A stretch of 64,000 nt of DNA from Paramacrobiotus metropolitanus (GCF_019649055.1 NW_026570419.1:1-64000); one strand, 5' to 3'. Shown: positions 9,729 to 20,315, counted from the stretch's first letter. Notes: generated by a model from the sequence alone, not told the origin. Numbers and translations are program-made.

Positions 9729-9891
9729 GCCGATAGCTAAAAAAGCAGCATCAGTATTCTTTGCAGTACTGGTGACCATGCTGCTGTTAGTTTTCAATAC
9801 TTTAGAAAGTGTTTCCTATTTTGTAAAGTCCTCCAACCGTACACAGTTGGAGGAATCTAAAAAAAAATTACGAAACAAGTGTTGGATGTGA
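9721..9891 (+). CDS. Small single-span membrane protein
   Basis: 56 codons from ATG 9721, overlapping the last codons of the protease. A short basic N-terminus (MVKPIAKKAA) precedes about 22 hydrophobic residues (SVFFAVLVTMLLLVFNTL) and a polar C-terminus. The reading frame crosses a run of nine A; a one-base change there would extend the frame to about 9930. It lies in the Polinton late cluster, where small membrane proteins occur, but I can assign no function. Confidence 0.5.
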   Translation: MVKPIAKKAASVFFAVLVTMLLLVFNTLESVSYFVKSSNRTQLEESKKKLRNKCWM

Positions 9892-9968
9892 TGGTGAGTG
9901 ACGAAGCGACACAAACCGAGTGATTTTCCCCCTTTCTTTTATTCATTTTTCCTCACCACCTCCTTTTT

Positions 9969-12900
9969 CTATCGCGTGCCAAAGGGCAGCGTTGTGAAAT
10001 CATCTAACATGATGCGTTCATCGTACACAAGCTTCAACTCTTTAGCCAATTGAACAGTATTAATTTCTTGCGTTTTTCCATTCCGCTTGATGTATTCCGG
10101 ATACACGACCTGCACATGTTCATCCACACCCTCCAGCAGCCGCTTCAGCTAATTGAAATCCAACGCCTTACCGGTCCTTGTCACGTTGGACTCACACCAT
10201 ACACCTCGTGAATTTCAATAGCTTTTGAACGACACACATCAGAATATCGTTTGCGATCGTACACGAATTCCGTGGAATTCATATCGCAGCTTTGGCCAGT
10301 CTTACCCCAAAGACTATTCAGCGCGACTTTGGAGGTGCTCTTCCTTCCGGCATCAAAAACCATGGCGTCAGGGTCCAGGATGATACCTTCACGGTCTTTG
10401 ACCATCTGAATGAAATTTGCCTTCTTCTCATCCGTATCGCATTACGCTGGCCAACCGCTTGCTTCCATTTTCACTTTCAGAAACTTATTCATATACGCCG
10501 CAAAGAGTTTGGTGTCCGTCTGCGCCCAGTGCCAGACTTCGTACATTTCGACAACCCGGTACCCCACATCCACTGCATGACCCGGTACCCCACATCCACC
10601 GCATGATGTAGCTCAGGTGTGCACCAGATCCCTTCGAAAGACCGCTCTTCGTCGGAATGGACACAGCGACTGGTCACTTTCTCCATTGCGCATGTTTTTC
10701 ATAGAACAAACATCAATTTGTCGTTGATCGTCAACGGTAAGACTGGATACAGGCATTCATCCGGTGCAGCGACTTTACAGTGAACAAGCCCAAAATAATC
10801 TTTGACATCCTTGAAATTGGCTATGATTATTTCAGGCTGACCAACTGGATACGCCTTCGTTTTGTTCACAAAAGGATAGAGGCTGACAACGTCAAAGTGT
10901 CTAATTTCTTTCCCGTTCTGTACTTCGTAAAACAGACGACTTGCGTTTGTTCTTCCGCCTTTGAAGGCGTCACGTGGATTCATTGGCTCTCGAACGTTCG
11001 TGTGCTGCAAAAATCCGGCAATAAATGGATCCTCCCGTTCTCTGAGCCACTCACAACCCCATTTCACTTCCACGGTGTACCCCTGGCTCTCGAGGAAGCG
11101 CTCACGTTCTAGGTATTCTTCGTAGACTTCGCGCATTTTTTTCTTGGAGTACGGGACCACATCGTTTTCGTCGGTGCAAGCGGTATGCCCATGGAAAACA
11201 CAGCCATTGTACTCGTAAACGGTTTGGGTTTCCTCGTCGAGGCCGTCTACAAAGTATCGACCAATTTTGACTTCTTTTCCGTTTCGACAAGGGCGTATGC
11301 GCCCATTAGTACTCATATTCTCCATTCCAGCCATTGCGCGGCCTGGATACTGGTGCGTCGGTTTCTGTGAAGACGATGGCTGGCTGAGGCAGCGACTTTG
11401 TTTTCAGGAAGGTGAAAGGTTTTCCAGTAGCGATAGCAGGCGGCGGGCATGGCTATGCTTTCCATGGGATTCAACAAAGTGAGTGTACGGTAGTCGTTGA
11501 TAAACTTCAACGCACAGAGCCGCAAGACAGTAACATCGTTCGAGCAATACGTCATCATTTGCTCGCGAAAATTGAATACTCCATTAGCGGCGGCTTTTGC
11601 TTCAGCGTGCCACTTGAGGAACTCGGCTTTCTGCTGCTTCCGCATCCCATCAATCATATACTGATCCGGCTCAGGCCAAGGCTAATCGACTTTATCCCAG
11701 TTCTCGCGCTTATCAAACCGATGAGGGAAATCACCTTTCTGCACTTCAAGCTCCAAACCAACCGCCTTCGGTAGTTAACTCAACCGCAGTGCCAGAAAGT
11801 TGAGTGTATCCCGGGATTGATGCCCAGTTTGCGGTACTTCAGTTCCAGCAGTTGCGTACCCCGTTTGATGACCTCCACCCCTTTCAACCCGTTATCCAAC
11901 ATACACTTCAGGACAAAATGCCCCTCGTAGCCCCGAAAATTGTGCGCGATAATGGTAAACCCACGATGCTTCTCTTGAAGCAACCAACGACCAAAAGCAT
12001 CACCAACTTCCGTATTCATCGGCTGACCGCCTTCTGGAAAGCGGACTTCGGAACCGTCGGCGTACTGCGTCACAATACAGGAGGGTACGTGTCCGTTCAA
12101 AGGATCATTGTAGGTTTCGTAGTCGAAGAAAATATATTTCATATCTTCATCGCCAAGCCAGGGTGTTGTTGGCGCATTCAGAGGCTTTATATAGCGAAAA
12201 TGGTTGGCTTGGAGGAAATAGCCGTAGCATGTTTTGCAGTAAATTTCACCGCACTGATGCTTTGCGTCTTTACCACGAGTGGAAAGATTCACAAACACTC
12301 CGCATTTCTGGCAGATGAACATGGTCTGGCAGTAGGTTTTCCCGTTTTTCCTTGTTCTTTTATGGATGTCGAAACACTGCTGGTTGAGAAAGCGGCGGTG
12401 ACAGTCAGTGCAGTTGACGGGATTATCCACCAGACAACTGCTCTTGGCACGGTAGCACAATCTACACTTGCCTCCGCAGCGGAGACGTTCTTTATGATGG
12501 TACGGTTGATCGCAATCATTGCAGAAGTAGAGGGAGCAGTAGAACCCAGTAGCCGTGGTGACAAGGTTAAAATGCTCAATGTCCAGTAACAGAAAGATTT
12601 CCTGCATATCATGGGTTTTACGCTCTGGTACCCGAGCAATAATCATATCACTCTGGTGGCTGAAATGACTTTGATTTGGAACTCTGGGAAGGCTTCCTTC
12701 TGCAACACTTCCAGGTCATCAAGGTCACAGTAACGGCCAGGGGGTAGAAGACACTCTTCCATTATCTTCACAGCTTAGTCTTCCAGATTGGCTGTGCGGT
12801 CAGGGCGTATATAGTTGTTCCATTTATTTTTATGCTGCGGCACTTGTAAATCATGCGTCAGGCAAAATTTTCCCAGAAACAGAGCGGCGGGTAAACATAG

Positions 12901-13689
12901 GTTATTGTTCACACGGACGGATACAATGGACGTCTTGAAACGATTCCTGTCGTGCTTAACGTACTGATGTCTGAGAAACCAGGATCCACCAGCAGGCATA
13001 ATAGAGCGCCAGATACGGATGGTGAATGAATCGTCAGTGACTAACTTCTGCCCAGAATTCAACAGCTCAATGCGATGCAAAAACGCTGGTATGCTAAAGT
13101 CAGAAAGCTTCCGCATGGTTAAGTAGAACGCTCTTTCGAGACCGTCGGATTTCAGAGCCACAACACGGTCGGTAGGAGCGAACTCTTTAAAACACATATC
13201 CATTATGACGCGTAAGATTTCAGGCATAATGAGCATGGTCTCTTCCTTTTGGAAAATTCGGGGTAGGGGGGCAATTTCAACGCGGTACTTCTGTTCGGTG
13301 CTGTTGAAAGTTTTGAAAACGCGCTCCGATGCTTTGACAAGCTGGCAAAGGCCTGTGAAATCCGGGAGTGACTGATCCCTGGCTACACTTCCGCCAGCTT
13401 GCGGTGGATCCTCATACTGCCAGTCATCCATGTGTGCATGAGCAAGGGCGGCAGCTAGAGAATCTGGACTTGACTGATTGACCTCGTCGTGCTGTAGTAA
13501 GGCGGTTACGAGTGTCTGCTCATCGTGTTCATTGAATTCACTGGGATTAGCTAGCATATGGTTAATGGCAACCTGATCCTAAGTGGTTAAGCAATACGTA
13601 TTAGCATGATCATCAACAACATCCTACCACGGATCGTTAAGCATGGCCGCGATAGCCTCATGATCAAAAGCAGACAACTCGTAAGCCAT
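9969..13689 (-). pseudogene. polB: Protein-primed family B DNA polymerase, multiply broken
   Basis: Replicative polymerase of the element. Starting from ATG 13689, two early TAG stops interrupt an N-terminal zone of acidic repeats. A long open part (13557-12775) follows, then a Cys-rich zinc-binding region (12560-12200), Exo I (FFDYETY), Exo II-like NFRGYEGHF, Exo III-like YCSNDV, the FKGGRTNA site, motif A (FDVVSLYP) and motif B (KVALNSLWGK near 10330). Several frame changes separate these. A 26-bp tandem duplication at 10554-10605 breaks the frame after DVGY. The stretch after motif B is too short, and no DTDS motif C is present. One more TAG near 10150 precedes the C-terminus (DDFTTLPFGTR). 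Confidence 0.9.
10554..10605. repeat. 26-bp tandem duplication inside polB
   Basis: Two copies (10554-10579 and 10580-10605) differ at one base. As 26 is not a multiple of three, the duplication shifts the polymerase frame. Confidence 0.9.
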
Positions 13690-13845
13690 TTTCGAAAGAA
13701 TAAAGAGAAAAACGCGTGCCGCGTGGCTTTTTTAGACGAGATGAGAAAGCGTAGATTGTGCTCCTCGGTTTGTCGTTTTCTGCAATGTGACGTAATTGGT
13801 CAGCAGTGTTTCTAGGCCCCAGCTTTGGGCGTTCCAGTGAACGCG

Positions 13846-13888
13846 AGTGGATACTTACCGGCGCTAGCAGCGCCGGTAAGTAACCACT
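13846..13888. promoter_or_regulatory. Strong 19-bp hairpin upstream of polB
   Basis: AGTGG-N2-ACTTACCGGCGC, loop TAGCA, then the complement through CCACT. Eighteen of 19 positions pair. It lies about 160 bp before the polB start on minus and is followed by a C/T-rich run on plus. It could be a transcription end, a protein site or an origin-related element; the sequence alone does not decide. Confidence 0.7.
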
Positions 13889-13889
13889 C

Positions 13890-14240
13890 CCCCTTTCATG
13901 TTTAAACGTGAAAAATGTATGACGATCATTGTATGTTTAAGATAAGTTACCTATTAAACACACCGAAAAAGCGCAGCGTTGTATTATTCAGCTACATCAT
14001 TACGGCCCGGGTAATATGATTCCGTTACCCCATCATAATAATACATATCGTAAAACACAGTTGAATGGAAATGCTGATAGCGGATGCAGCAAACAAATGA
14101 GATTGCATTATCGAAAAAAAACACGTTTTGTAATAACAATAAGCTAAATTTGACCAGGAAATATGAGTCATAAAAAGCAATCGTTACAAACAGCATTCAA
14201 AAAAACAATACGGGTCGGAAAAAATGCACTGATGGAACCA
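13890..14240. other. AT-rich spacer, no gene seen
   Basis: No open frame with coding character. It separates the polB hairpin from the acidic-protein gene. Confidence 0.5.
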
Positions 14241-14244
14241 TTTT

Positions 14245-14571
14245 TTAATCAATAGTAATCACCTCGATCTCCTGCTTCTTGCCTGGCGGTTCGTTGTTGT
14301 CGTCGTCGCCGTCGTTGTCCACCTCCGAATGACCACGCTTTTCGCCACTGACGTACGCAATCAGCTCCTCTCGTTCAGCCAAGTCAAGTTCCTCCAGCAA
14401 CAAAGTAGCCTCCAGCTCGTCCTCAGTTTCCGGCACGAATTCGCTCTCCGCGTCTGATGGTGGTTCGTCAAAAGTGTCGTCAGCTAGGACGGCCACGCCT
14501 CCTTCGTCGTTCTCGTCGCCAACGTCACTGTCAGCTTCGTCCGAATCGTGCTCCAGGAAGCCAGAGTCCAT
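14245..14571 (-). CDS. Intact acidic protein with SUMO-interaction-like tail
   Basis: 108 residues from ATG 14571. Asp and Glu dominate (DSDEADSDVGDENDEGG; PETEDELEATLLLEELDLAE). A short basic patch (GKKQE) precedes a C-terminal IEVITID, hydrophobic residues flanked by acid as in SUMO-interaction motifs. GC content is well above the surroundings and the frame is unbroken, which supports a real gene. Acidic proteins of this kind often act as histone or DNA mimics or as transcription activators, but that is inference; I do not recognise a family. Confidence 0.6.
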   Translation of the reverse strand: MDSGFLEHDSDEADSDVGDENDEGGVAVLADDTFDEPPSDAESEFVPETEDELEATLLLEELDLAEREELIAYVSGEKRGHSEVDNDGDDDNNEPPGKKQEIEVITID

Positions 14572-14583
14572 AAAGTTGTCAGG

Positions 14584-14778
14584 ATGAGTCTTTATACGAT
14601 TATTGTAGAAGTCGACAAGGTCAATCTACCAAAAAATATTCAAATAAACGATGTGCGAGAAATATTATCCAAAAAAACCAAACGTGTTATTGCTGAACCA
14701 TTTACTGAAGAGAAAACCATTACACTAGTGACAATTGCAATGAAACTTTTCCAACGGCTCAAAACCTTTGATATTTAA
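14584..14778 (+). CDS. Small ORF of unknown function
   Basis: 64 codons from ATG 14584 (MSLYTIIVEVDKVNLP) to TAA 14778. It starts 13 bp from the acidic-protein ATG and points the other way, so the two could share a divergent promoter. Composition looks protein-like (alternating hydrophobic strand, then KKTKR, then an amphipathic helix), but there is no family match and it is short. Confidence 0.35.
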   Translation: MSLYTIIVEVDKVNLPKNIQINDVREILSKKTKRVIAEPFTEEKTITLVTIAMKLFQRLKTFDI

Positions 14779-15659
14779 AAACTTTAATTGCTCATTAAAA
14801 ACAATCATATTTTCGATTTAGTTACTAACTGCTAAAAAACCAAAGACATTTACCTTGAACCAAGACACCCCATAAAACGCAGCAAGGATCCTTCACAACA
14901 AACGAACCACGAAAGTTCATTCCACAGAAGCACAGCTTGAATGTATGAGTGGAAGTACGTTAGGATTTTCTCGGCAAGAGTATAACCTTTCCATTCCGCA
15001 ATCAGATTATCCGCTTTCTCTACAGAAAAATCTTTTCTAGTCTCGATAAATTGTTAAAAAACTTACAGAATTTTATCGAAATACCGAATAATAGGTTATG
15101 CTATCACATGCATTGCACTACCGAATAAAAAAACGCTACGGCACGACCAAATTGAAAAGTAGTAGTATTTAAAGGTACGAAAGTAGAATAAAAATAATCA
15201 TGATCCAAAAATTATCATTGACTTACCAATCAATCCCGGAAGCTCTTCTGAAGTTGTTTGCATAGGATCCGGCAAAGCCATGAGTACACTCACAATCACA
15301 CGATAATCAAACACAAACTATTCTGACCAAATGATGTAACGGCAGAAAATGATGGATTTGCTTGAGAAACATGGGTTTATATTCACCGCGCGCAACTTGG
15401 AAGATTTTTTCGAATGACTCCCATTGGCTAGAACGATCCATGTGTCGTTTTTCTCTAGTGCAGTTGTGTTTCCCTGAAGGTTGTATGAATAAAGACAACC
15501 CCAGTCCTTTACTAGACCGAAAAATACCATTAAAGGGGTTGCTCGGTCTCATGGGCAGCCATTCCCTTTAGTAGGAGGTGGAAACATACGGTGGGCGAAG
15601 AGTACGATGGAGAATTCTTACTAATCAAAGAGCTAAGGCAGGACCATTGTTTGAACCCG
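14779..15659. other. Non-coding Polinton interval
   Basis: Mostly AT-rich sequence. Open frames on both strands are short and without motifs. I see no gene. Confidence 0.45.
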
Positions 15660-15990
15660 GAAAAACCGTGCTCCATTAAGTTTTCTTGGACAATGGAAAC
15701 TAGACTAATGTCGCGACAAAGTCCGGATTCCAGAGACTGAGAAAAGACCAAATAAATGGGAGATTGACCCAGAAAAACAAGTTCTAATTAGTTTTATTCA
15801 CAAAAGAATCTAGACACTGTCGCGACCAATCCCGGATACATGATACGTAACAGGGTACCTCAATAAGACGCTTAAAACGAAGACGAGCCAGTTGGGAATA
15901 ATAGAAACTAGTCTGCTGTCGCGACAGGATCCGGGATTAACCGTGAATCAACAAGTCGCTTGACCCAGAAAACCAAGACACAATGGATGT
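15660..15990. repeat. Three degenerate ~100-bp repeats centred on TCGCGA
   Basis: The palindrome TCGCGA occurs at 15711, 15820 and 15919. Each copy is preceded by a CTAGAC- or CTAGTC-type motif and followed by CCGGAT or CCGGGAT. The same composite (GTCTAGAC, CCCGGGCTAA, GTCGCGAC) recurs once in each arm of the palindrome at 18.2-20.1 kb. The spacing suggests a cluster of protein-binding sites. Confidence 0.6.
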
Positions 15991-16111
15991 TTTTCCTCAG
16001 AACTCAATTGGTCTGACAAAGCCTCTCGTACCTTATTTATCTTGTGGAATCTCCCGACATCATAAACAGGAGGCGTGAGTTTGCAACGTTGGTTAGGAGC
16101 AATGCAGGACA

Positions 16112-16590
16112 CGAGTAACGCCTACCTGGTTTCTCTCTGATATTAGTGCGTTCCAGTCATTCTTTGTTTTCCAAGTGGTATCTTATTGGTTGAGTAAGTT
16201 AGGCCATACCCACATCTGGTTTCGGTCTGATATTAGCATATTCCGGTCACTCATTGTTCTAGGGATGGATTTTGGTTGGTTCTTGGTCCAAACACTAAAA
16301 ATCAGTCTAGTCAACGGCGCTCTGTTAACATTACGTCAGCATACAACGAATTCAAACAATTAATCGTACAGATCGTTGAAATCAAAAGTTGAAACTCCAT
16401 GTTATTTCAAGTTATATAAGCAGCGCGACCAAGCACTTTTCCTTCATTCCAACAGTTTTCTTATTCCTTCTGGATTATTACCGCCTGGATCGGTTGGACT
16501 CGTTAGTTTGTTGGATTGTTCACAGTTACTTTTACCGTACGTTCTTTACCAGTTTAGCTTTACCAGCTTTCAGTTAGTTCTGTGACCTGT
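16112..16590 (+). promoter_or_regulatory. TATA promoter with internal repeats (copy A)
   Basis: TATATAAG at 16413-16420 lies about 175 bp before the ATG at 16595. Upstream are two tandem copies of a segment containing CTGATATTAG followed by a CAGTCATTC-like motif (near 16137 and 16229). The interval is closely repeated at 19011-19325, also with a TATA box, which marks it as a functional unit. Confidence 0.7.
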
Positions 16591-16594
16591 CACG

Positions 16595-17321
16595 ATGTCT
16601 ACCCGATCCGAATCCGCTTCTTCCAATTCCTCCTGGGAGTCCGTGTCCGTTGATGATGTTGCCATTGCTGATGTTGCTGATGTTGTTGATGTTATGGAGG
16701 AGTATCCCGGGTTAGAGTTGGAGGATCCATTGAGCCAGTTTGCTGAAGAGGCCGTGGAGGTGGATAGGTTCATCTGGTTGTGGAACCAAGGGAATTATGA
16801 AGAGCGGGTTGCGTATGCTGATCAAGCTGCTGGTAAGTAGGATTTGTAAAATATTGAATAAAGAAATAGTTAAAAAAGTTTTAAAAAACAAGAGATAAAA
16901 CGTTTCGATTTTTGATAGAAATAATACAGAGAATTCGCCGGGATTTTCTTAACAGTCCGGCCGTTCGGAATCAAGCGTGGTATTCGGCTATTAACGGGAC
17001 ATACCAGCTTTTGGTAAGTTTATTAATTCTTACGATAAGTAAAATAAATTGACATACCATAAACCAGTAAATTGAAATAAAAATAGCTTTTTCTATATAA
17101 GTTACATTATTTGTTTTCTGTAGGGTGCCTTGCAATTTCTTCGTGATGCCAATGCCATCGTCTTCATTGACCCTCCCCCCACGTATGCCCAACTCTTCCC
17201 ATTCGTGGCTGAAACCCCACCGCCCTACGAGTTGCAGCCCACGTATCCAACCAATTACTCACCCCCACAACCGTTCCCGAAGCCCTGCACTGCCTTCCCC
17301 AGGCGACTTCATATTCACTAA
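16595..17321 (+). CDS. Spliced Polinton gene, isoform a: PPPY-containing protein
   Basis: Three exons, 16595-16832, 16919-17013 and 17124-17321, with GT-AG borders and matching phases (1, then 0), give 176 residues. The N-terminus is Ser-rich then acidic (DDVAIADVADVVDVMEE). The middle is charged and helical. The C-terminus is proline-rich, with PPPTYAQLFP and TPPPYELQP. The second contains PPxY, the motif used by viruses and cell proteins to recruit NEDD4-family ubiquitin ligases. Introns of 86 and 110 bp fit the host's small-intron style. A functional late-domain role is inference. The unbroken frame contrasts with the ruined core genes. Confidence 0.65.
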
Positions 17322-18081
17322 CATGGATGACGATGTGGAGGAGGAACTAGCCTTTTCCGTGTCACGGGGACCTGCTACCCCACTGCCGGAGGTAGCTCCC
17401 ATGGTGTTCAGCCCACGCTCTCCATCCGCAGCCCCATCGCTGCCACAACTCGTGGAGTACAGCCCTCGCTCCCCTTCTCCATCGCTGTCACCTGTGTCGA
17501 TGAATCTGGAGCGACGCCTTGCTAGCCCAGCGCCTCAAAATCGTTGGGCTGTGGATCGTGTGGTCAGAATGCGTGTGCCTCCACCATCACCGCGACAGCC
17601 TTCCACTTCGAACCTGATTCGCCTGACTACTCCTGACCTGTCTCCACTTCGCAGCCGTCCGTCGGTAGCCCGTCACCCACGCCCCCGACGCCGTTCGTCA
17701 ACTCCACCAACTCCACGCCAGCCTTCCAATTCCAATACGCTCTCATTGATGACGCCAACCCCAATGCCTAGGGCCGACCCATTCCACTCCCACATTATGA
17801 ATGCTCCACACCGTCGACGCCGCAGCCCATCAACTCCCCACCATTCGGCGCACGCTGTCTCGCCTGCGACCATTTCGCGGCTGGTTGTCGACGACATCAG
17901 TCTGTGTCGCTATATCATTGACCCCGATTTGCCAACTGTTTTCGATCGAATCCAGGACTCGCCGACTGACGAGCGCATCCAGGACTCGCCGACCGACCAC
18001 TTCTACGAAGAAATCTACGCTCCGAAGCGTTCGGCTGATCCAGGTAACGATTCGGCTCCTCGCCGCTTCCGCCGCCACTAA
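16595..18081 (+). CDS. Spliced Polinton gene, isoform b: Pro/Ser/Arg-rich protein
   Basis: The same exon 1 (16595-16832, ending in phase 1) can join an acceptor at 17302/17303 after a long pyrimidine-rich tract. That acceptor is also phase 1, so translation continues as GDFIFTNMDDDVEEELAF and runs to TAA 18081, for about 338 residues. Without this splice the ATG at 17323 alone would give 252 residues. The body is rich in SPRSP, TPPTPRQP and arginine runs, with a short tandem repeat (RIQDSPTD twice) and a basic end (RRFRRH). This looks like a phosphorylated nucleic-acid-binding or nuclear regulatory protein; no family recognised. A shared N-terminus with two tails recalls viral early regions. 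Confidence 0.6.
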
Positions 18082-18209
18082 ACCTTGTCGGATCATTTCA
18101 CTTTTATATTTCACTTTTATAAAAAAATTCGCCGCATTGTTTTTTATTTTTTTTTGTTATTTTTTTTGTAAGTTCGCCGCAATGTTTTGTCAGTTAATAA
18201 TTTTTTGTG

Positions 18210-19010
18210 GTTTGCTTGGTATAGTATGTATTTTGACACTGGGGCTCTCTGTTGAGTGTCTTTATCGTACAGGTTTAGCCTAAAACTGTATAAATGAAAC
18301 GTGTTTGCTTTGTACTACTACGAATGTTGTTTGTAATCAAATGTGCATGCTTGAGTGTATTGGGATTAGCATTAAACTGTGTTTGTCATCAGTTCTGAGT
18401 AAGTTCTGTCTAATTTGTGTCTAGTACAATAGTTTAGCCTGTTTTCAGTGTATGAGCTTATTCAGTGATAGAGCCCGAAACAATTAGGTAAAGTTATTAC
18501 TCCTTAGAAATTATTCTGCATTGAGTGAAGGTAGAATGTCGCTGAGTGTTTCAACCATCTTTTGTTATCCACTGGGTACAAAAGAAGAGCCAGATATTAA
18601 TCCTGGTTTACTAGGTCAAACATTCTTTGGATTTTTGTTTCGTAGATCATGTCATCCTGGTTCGTCGCGACAGTGTTAGCCCGGGTTTTTGTTTTCGTCT
18701 AGACACATTAGTCTGGGTTCTATTGTTTGTCGAGAAATACAATACTTGTTTTTCTAGGTCAACATATAATAAGGTATTATATCAACAAAACTTTCAATTG
18801 TTAGAACAATCACTACTATGCAATTCAGTTAGCTAACTAAACAAGGCAGCGGTCCGAGCGTAGCGATGACCGCCCCTATGTCACTGTTCTCTCGGCGTGT
18901 GCGCGGTAGGTCTCCTGCCGTGGCCGAGCGGAGTGAGGCCAGGCTGAGTAAGTATAGTTAGGGCGTATGTGGGAGGGAGTTAGGTACAGTCGCTTAGGGA
19001 AGGGGAGGTA
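18210..19010 (+). repeat. Left arm of a giant inverted repeat
   Basis: It pairs with 19326-20119 almost throughout. Each arm contains an identical 69-codon ORF (18627-18836 here) and one TCGCGA composite motif. The arm begins about 130 bp after the stop of the Pro/Ser-rich gene. Confidence 0.9.
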
Positions 19011-19325
19011 TCTAGTAACGCCCATTTGGTTTCTGTCTGATATTAGCGCGTTTCAGTCTTTCATTGTTTTTGAGATGGTTCTTGGTTGGTTCTTGGTCTG
19101 TACGCTAAAAGTTAGTCTAGTTAACTGTATTCAGTTAACAAAACGTCATCATACAACGATATCAGACAATAGATAGTACGATTTTCTGGCTATCGAAAGT
19201 TGAAACTTCGTTTGGTTTCGGGTTATATAAACGCCGCGACCGGGCATTTTTATTTCATTCCAACAGTTTACTTTTCTCTATTGGATTACCACCATTGCCT
19301 GGATTAAGTCTCCGCCTGGCCTCGC
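19011..19325 (+). promoter_or_regulatory. Promoter copy B, in the loop of the palindrome
   Basis: A close direct repeat of 16112-16500, including CTGATATTAGCGCG and TATATAA at 19224-19230. It points right, so transcription would enter the right arm in antisense to the left arm. Confidence 0.75.
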
Positions 19326-20119
19326 TACCTCCCCTTCCCCTAAACGACTGTACCTAACTCCCTCCCACATACGCCCTAACTATACTTACTCAGCCTGGCC
19401 TCACTCCGCTCGGCCACGGCAGGAGACCTACCGCGCACACGCCGAGAGAACAGTGACATAGGGGCGGTCATCGCTACGCTCGGACCGCTGCCTTGTTTAG
19501 TTAGCTAACTGAATTGCATAGTAGTGATTGTTCTAACAATTGAAAGTTTTGTTGATATAATACCTTATTATATGTTGACCTAGAAAAACAAGTATTGTAT
19601 TTCTCGACAAACAATAGAACCCAGACTAATGTGTCTAGACGAAAACAAAAACCCGGGCTAACACTGTCGCGACGAACCAGGATGACATGATCTACGAAAC
19701 AAAAATCCAAAGAATGTTTGACCTAGTAAACCAGGATTAATATCTGGCTCTTCTTTTGTATCCAGTGGATAACAAAAGATGGTTGAAACACTCAACGACA
19801 TTCTACCTTTACTCAATGCAGAATAATTTCTAAGGAGTAATAACTTTACCTAATTGTTTCGGGCTCTATCATTAAATAAGCTCATACACAGGCTAAGCTA
19901 TTGTACTAGACACAAATTAGGCAGAACTTACTCAGAGCTGATAACGAACACAGTTTAATGCTAATCCCAATACACTCAAGCATGCAAAGTTGATTACACA
20001 CAACATTCGTACTAGTACAAAGCAAACACGGTTCATTTATACAGTTTCAGGCTAAACCTGTACGATAAAGACACTAAACAGAGAGCCCAGTGTCAGAGTA
20101 CATACTATACCATGCAAAC
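19326..20119 (-). repeat. Right arm of the giant inverted repeat
   Basis: Reverse complement of 18210-19010 with scattered differences, mainly near the outer end. Its copy of the 69-codon ORF (19710-19501) is identical in protein, so the arms are young or homogenised. Confidence 0.9.
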
Positions 20120-20263
20120 GATCTTGTGCGCAGTAACACCATAACCGACCAATACTCTACCCTTACGGTATAACAAGGGGTTGGCCTTCGTACTAATGAT
20201 CAAGTAGCTGGTAACCATACTGTTTTGGAGGTGTGGTCTTGAATCGCCGCAGTCCCAGGACAC

Positions 20264-20270
20264 TATATAA
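20264..20270 (+). promoter_or_regulatory. TATA box of the IAP-like gene
   Basis: TATATAA lies 46 bp before the ATG at 20316 and follows the palindrome, in keeping with a short 5' leader. Confidence 0.6.
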
Positions 20271-20315
20271 ACCCCAACTACCCATTGCAAGTGTTCACAT
20301 GACCGTCAAAAGGAT

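Noticed and set aside
10417-10611. Short repeated HPLHDPVPH-type ORF on plus
   Set aside because: Produced by the 26-bp tandem duplication opposite polB.
11804-12589. 261-codon ORF on plus
   Set aside because: It is the complement of the polymerase B exonuclease and zinc region, which carries clear motifs on minus.
18627-18836. 69-codon ORF present identically in both palindrome arms
   Set aside because: Identity follows from the inverted repeat itself. No start context, domain or codon signal supports a protein.
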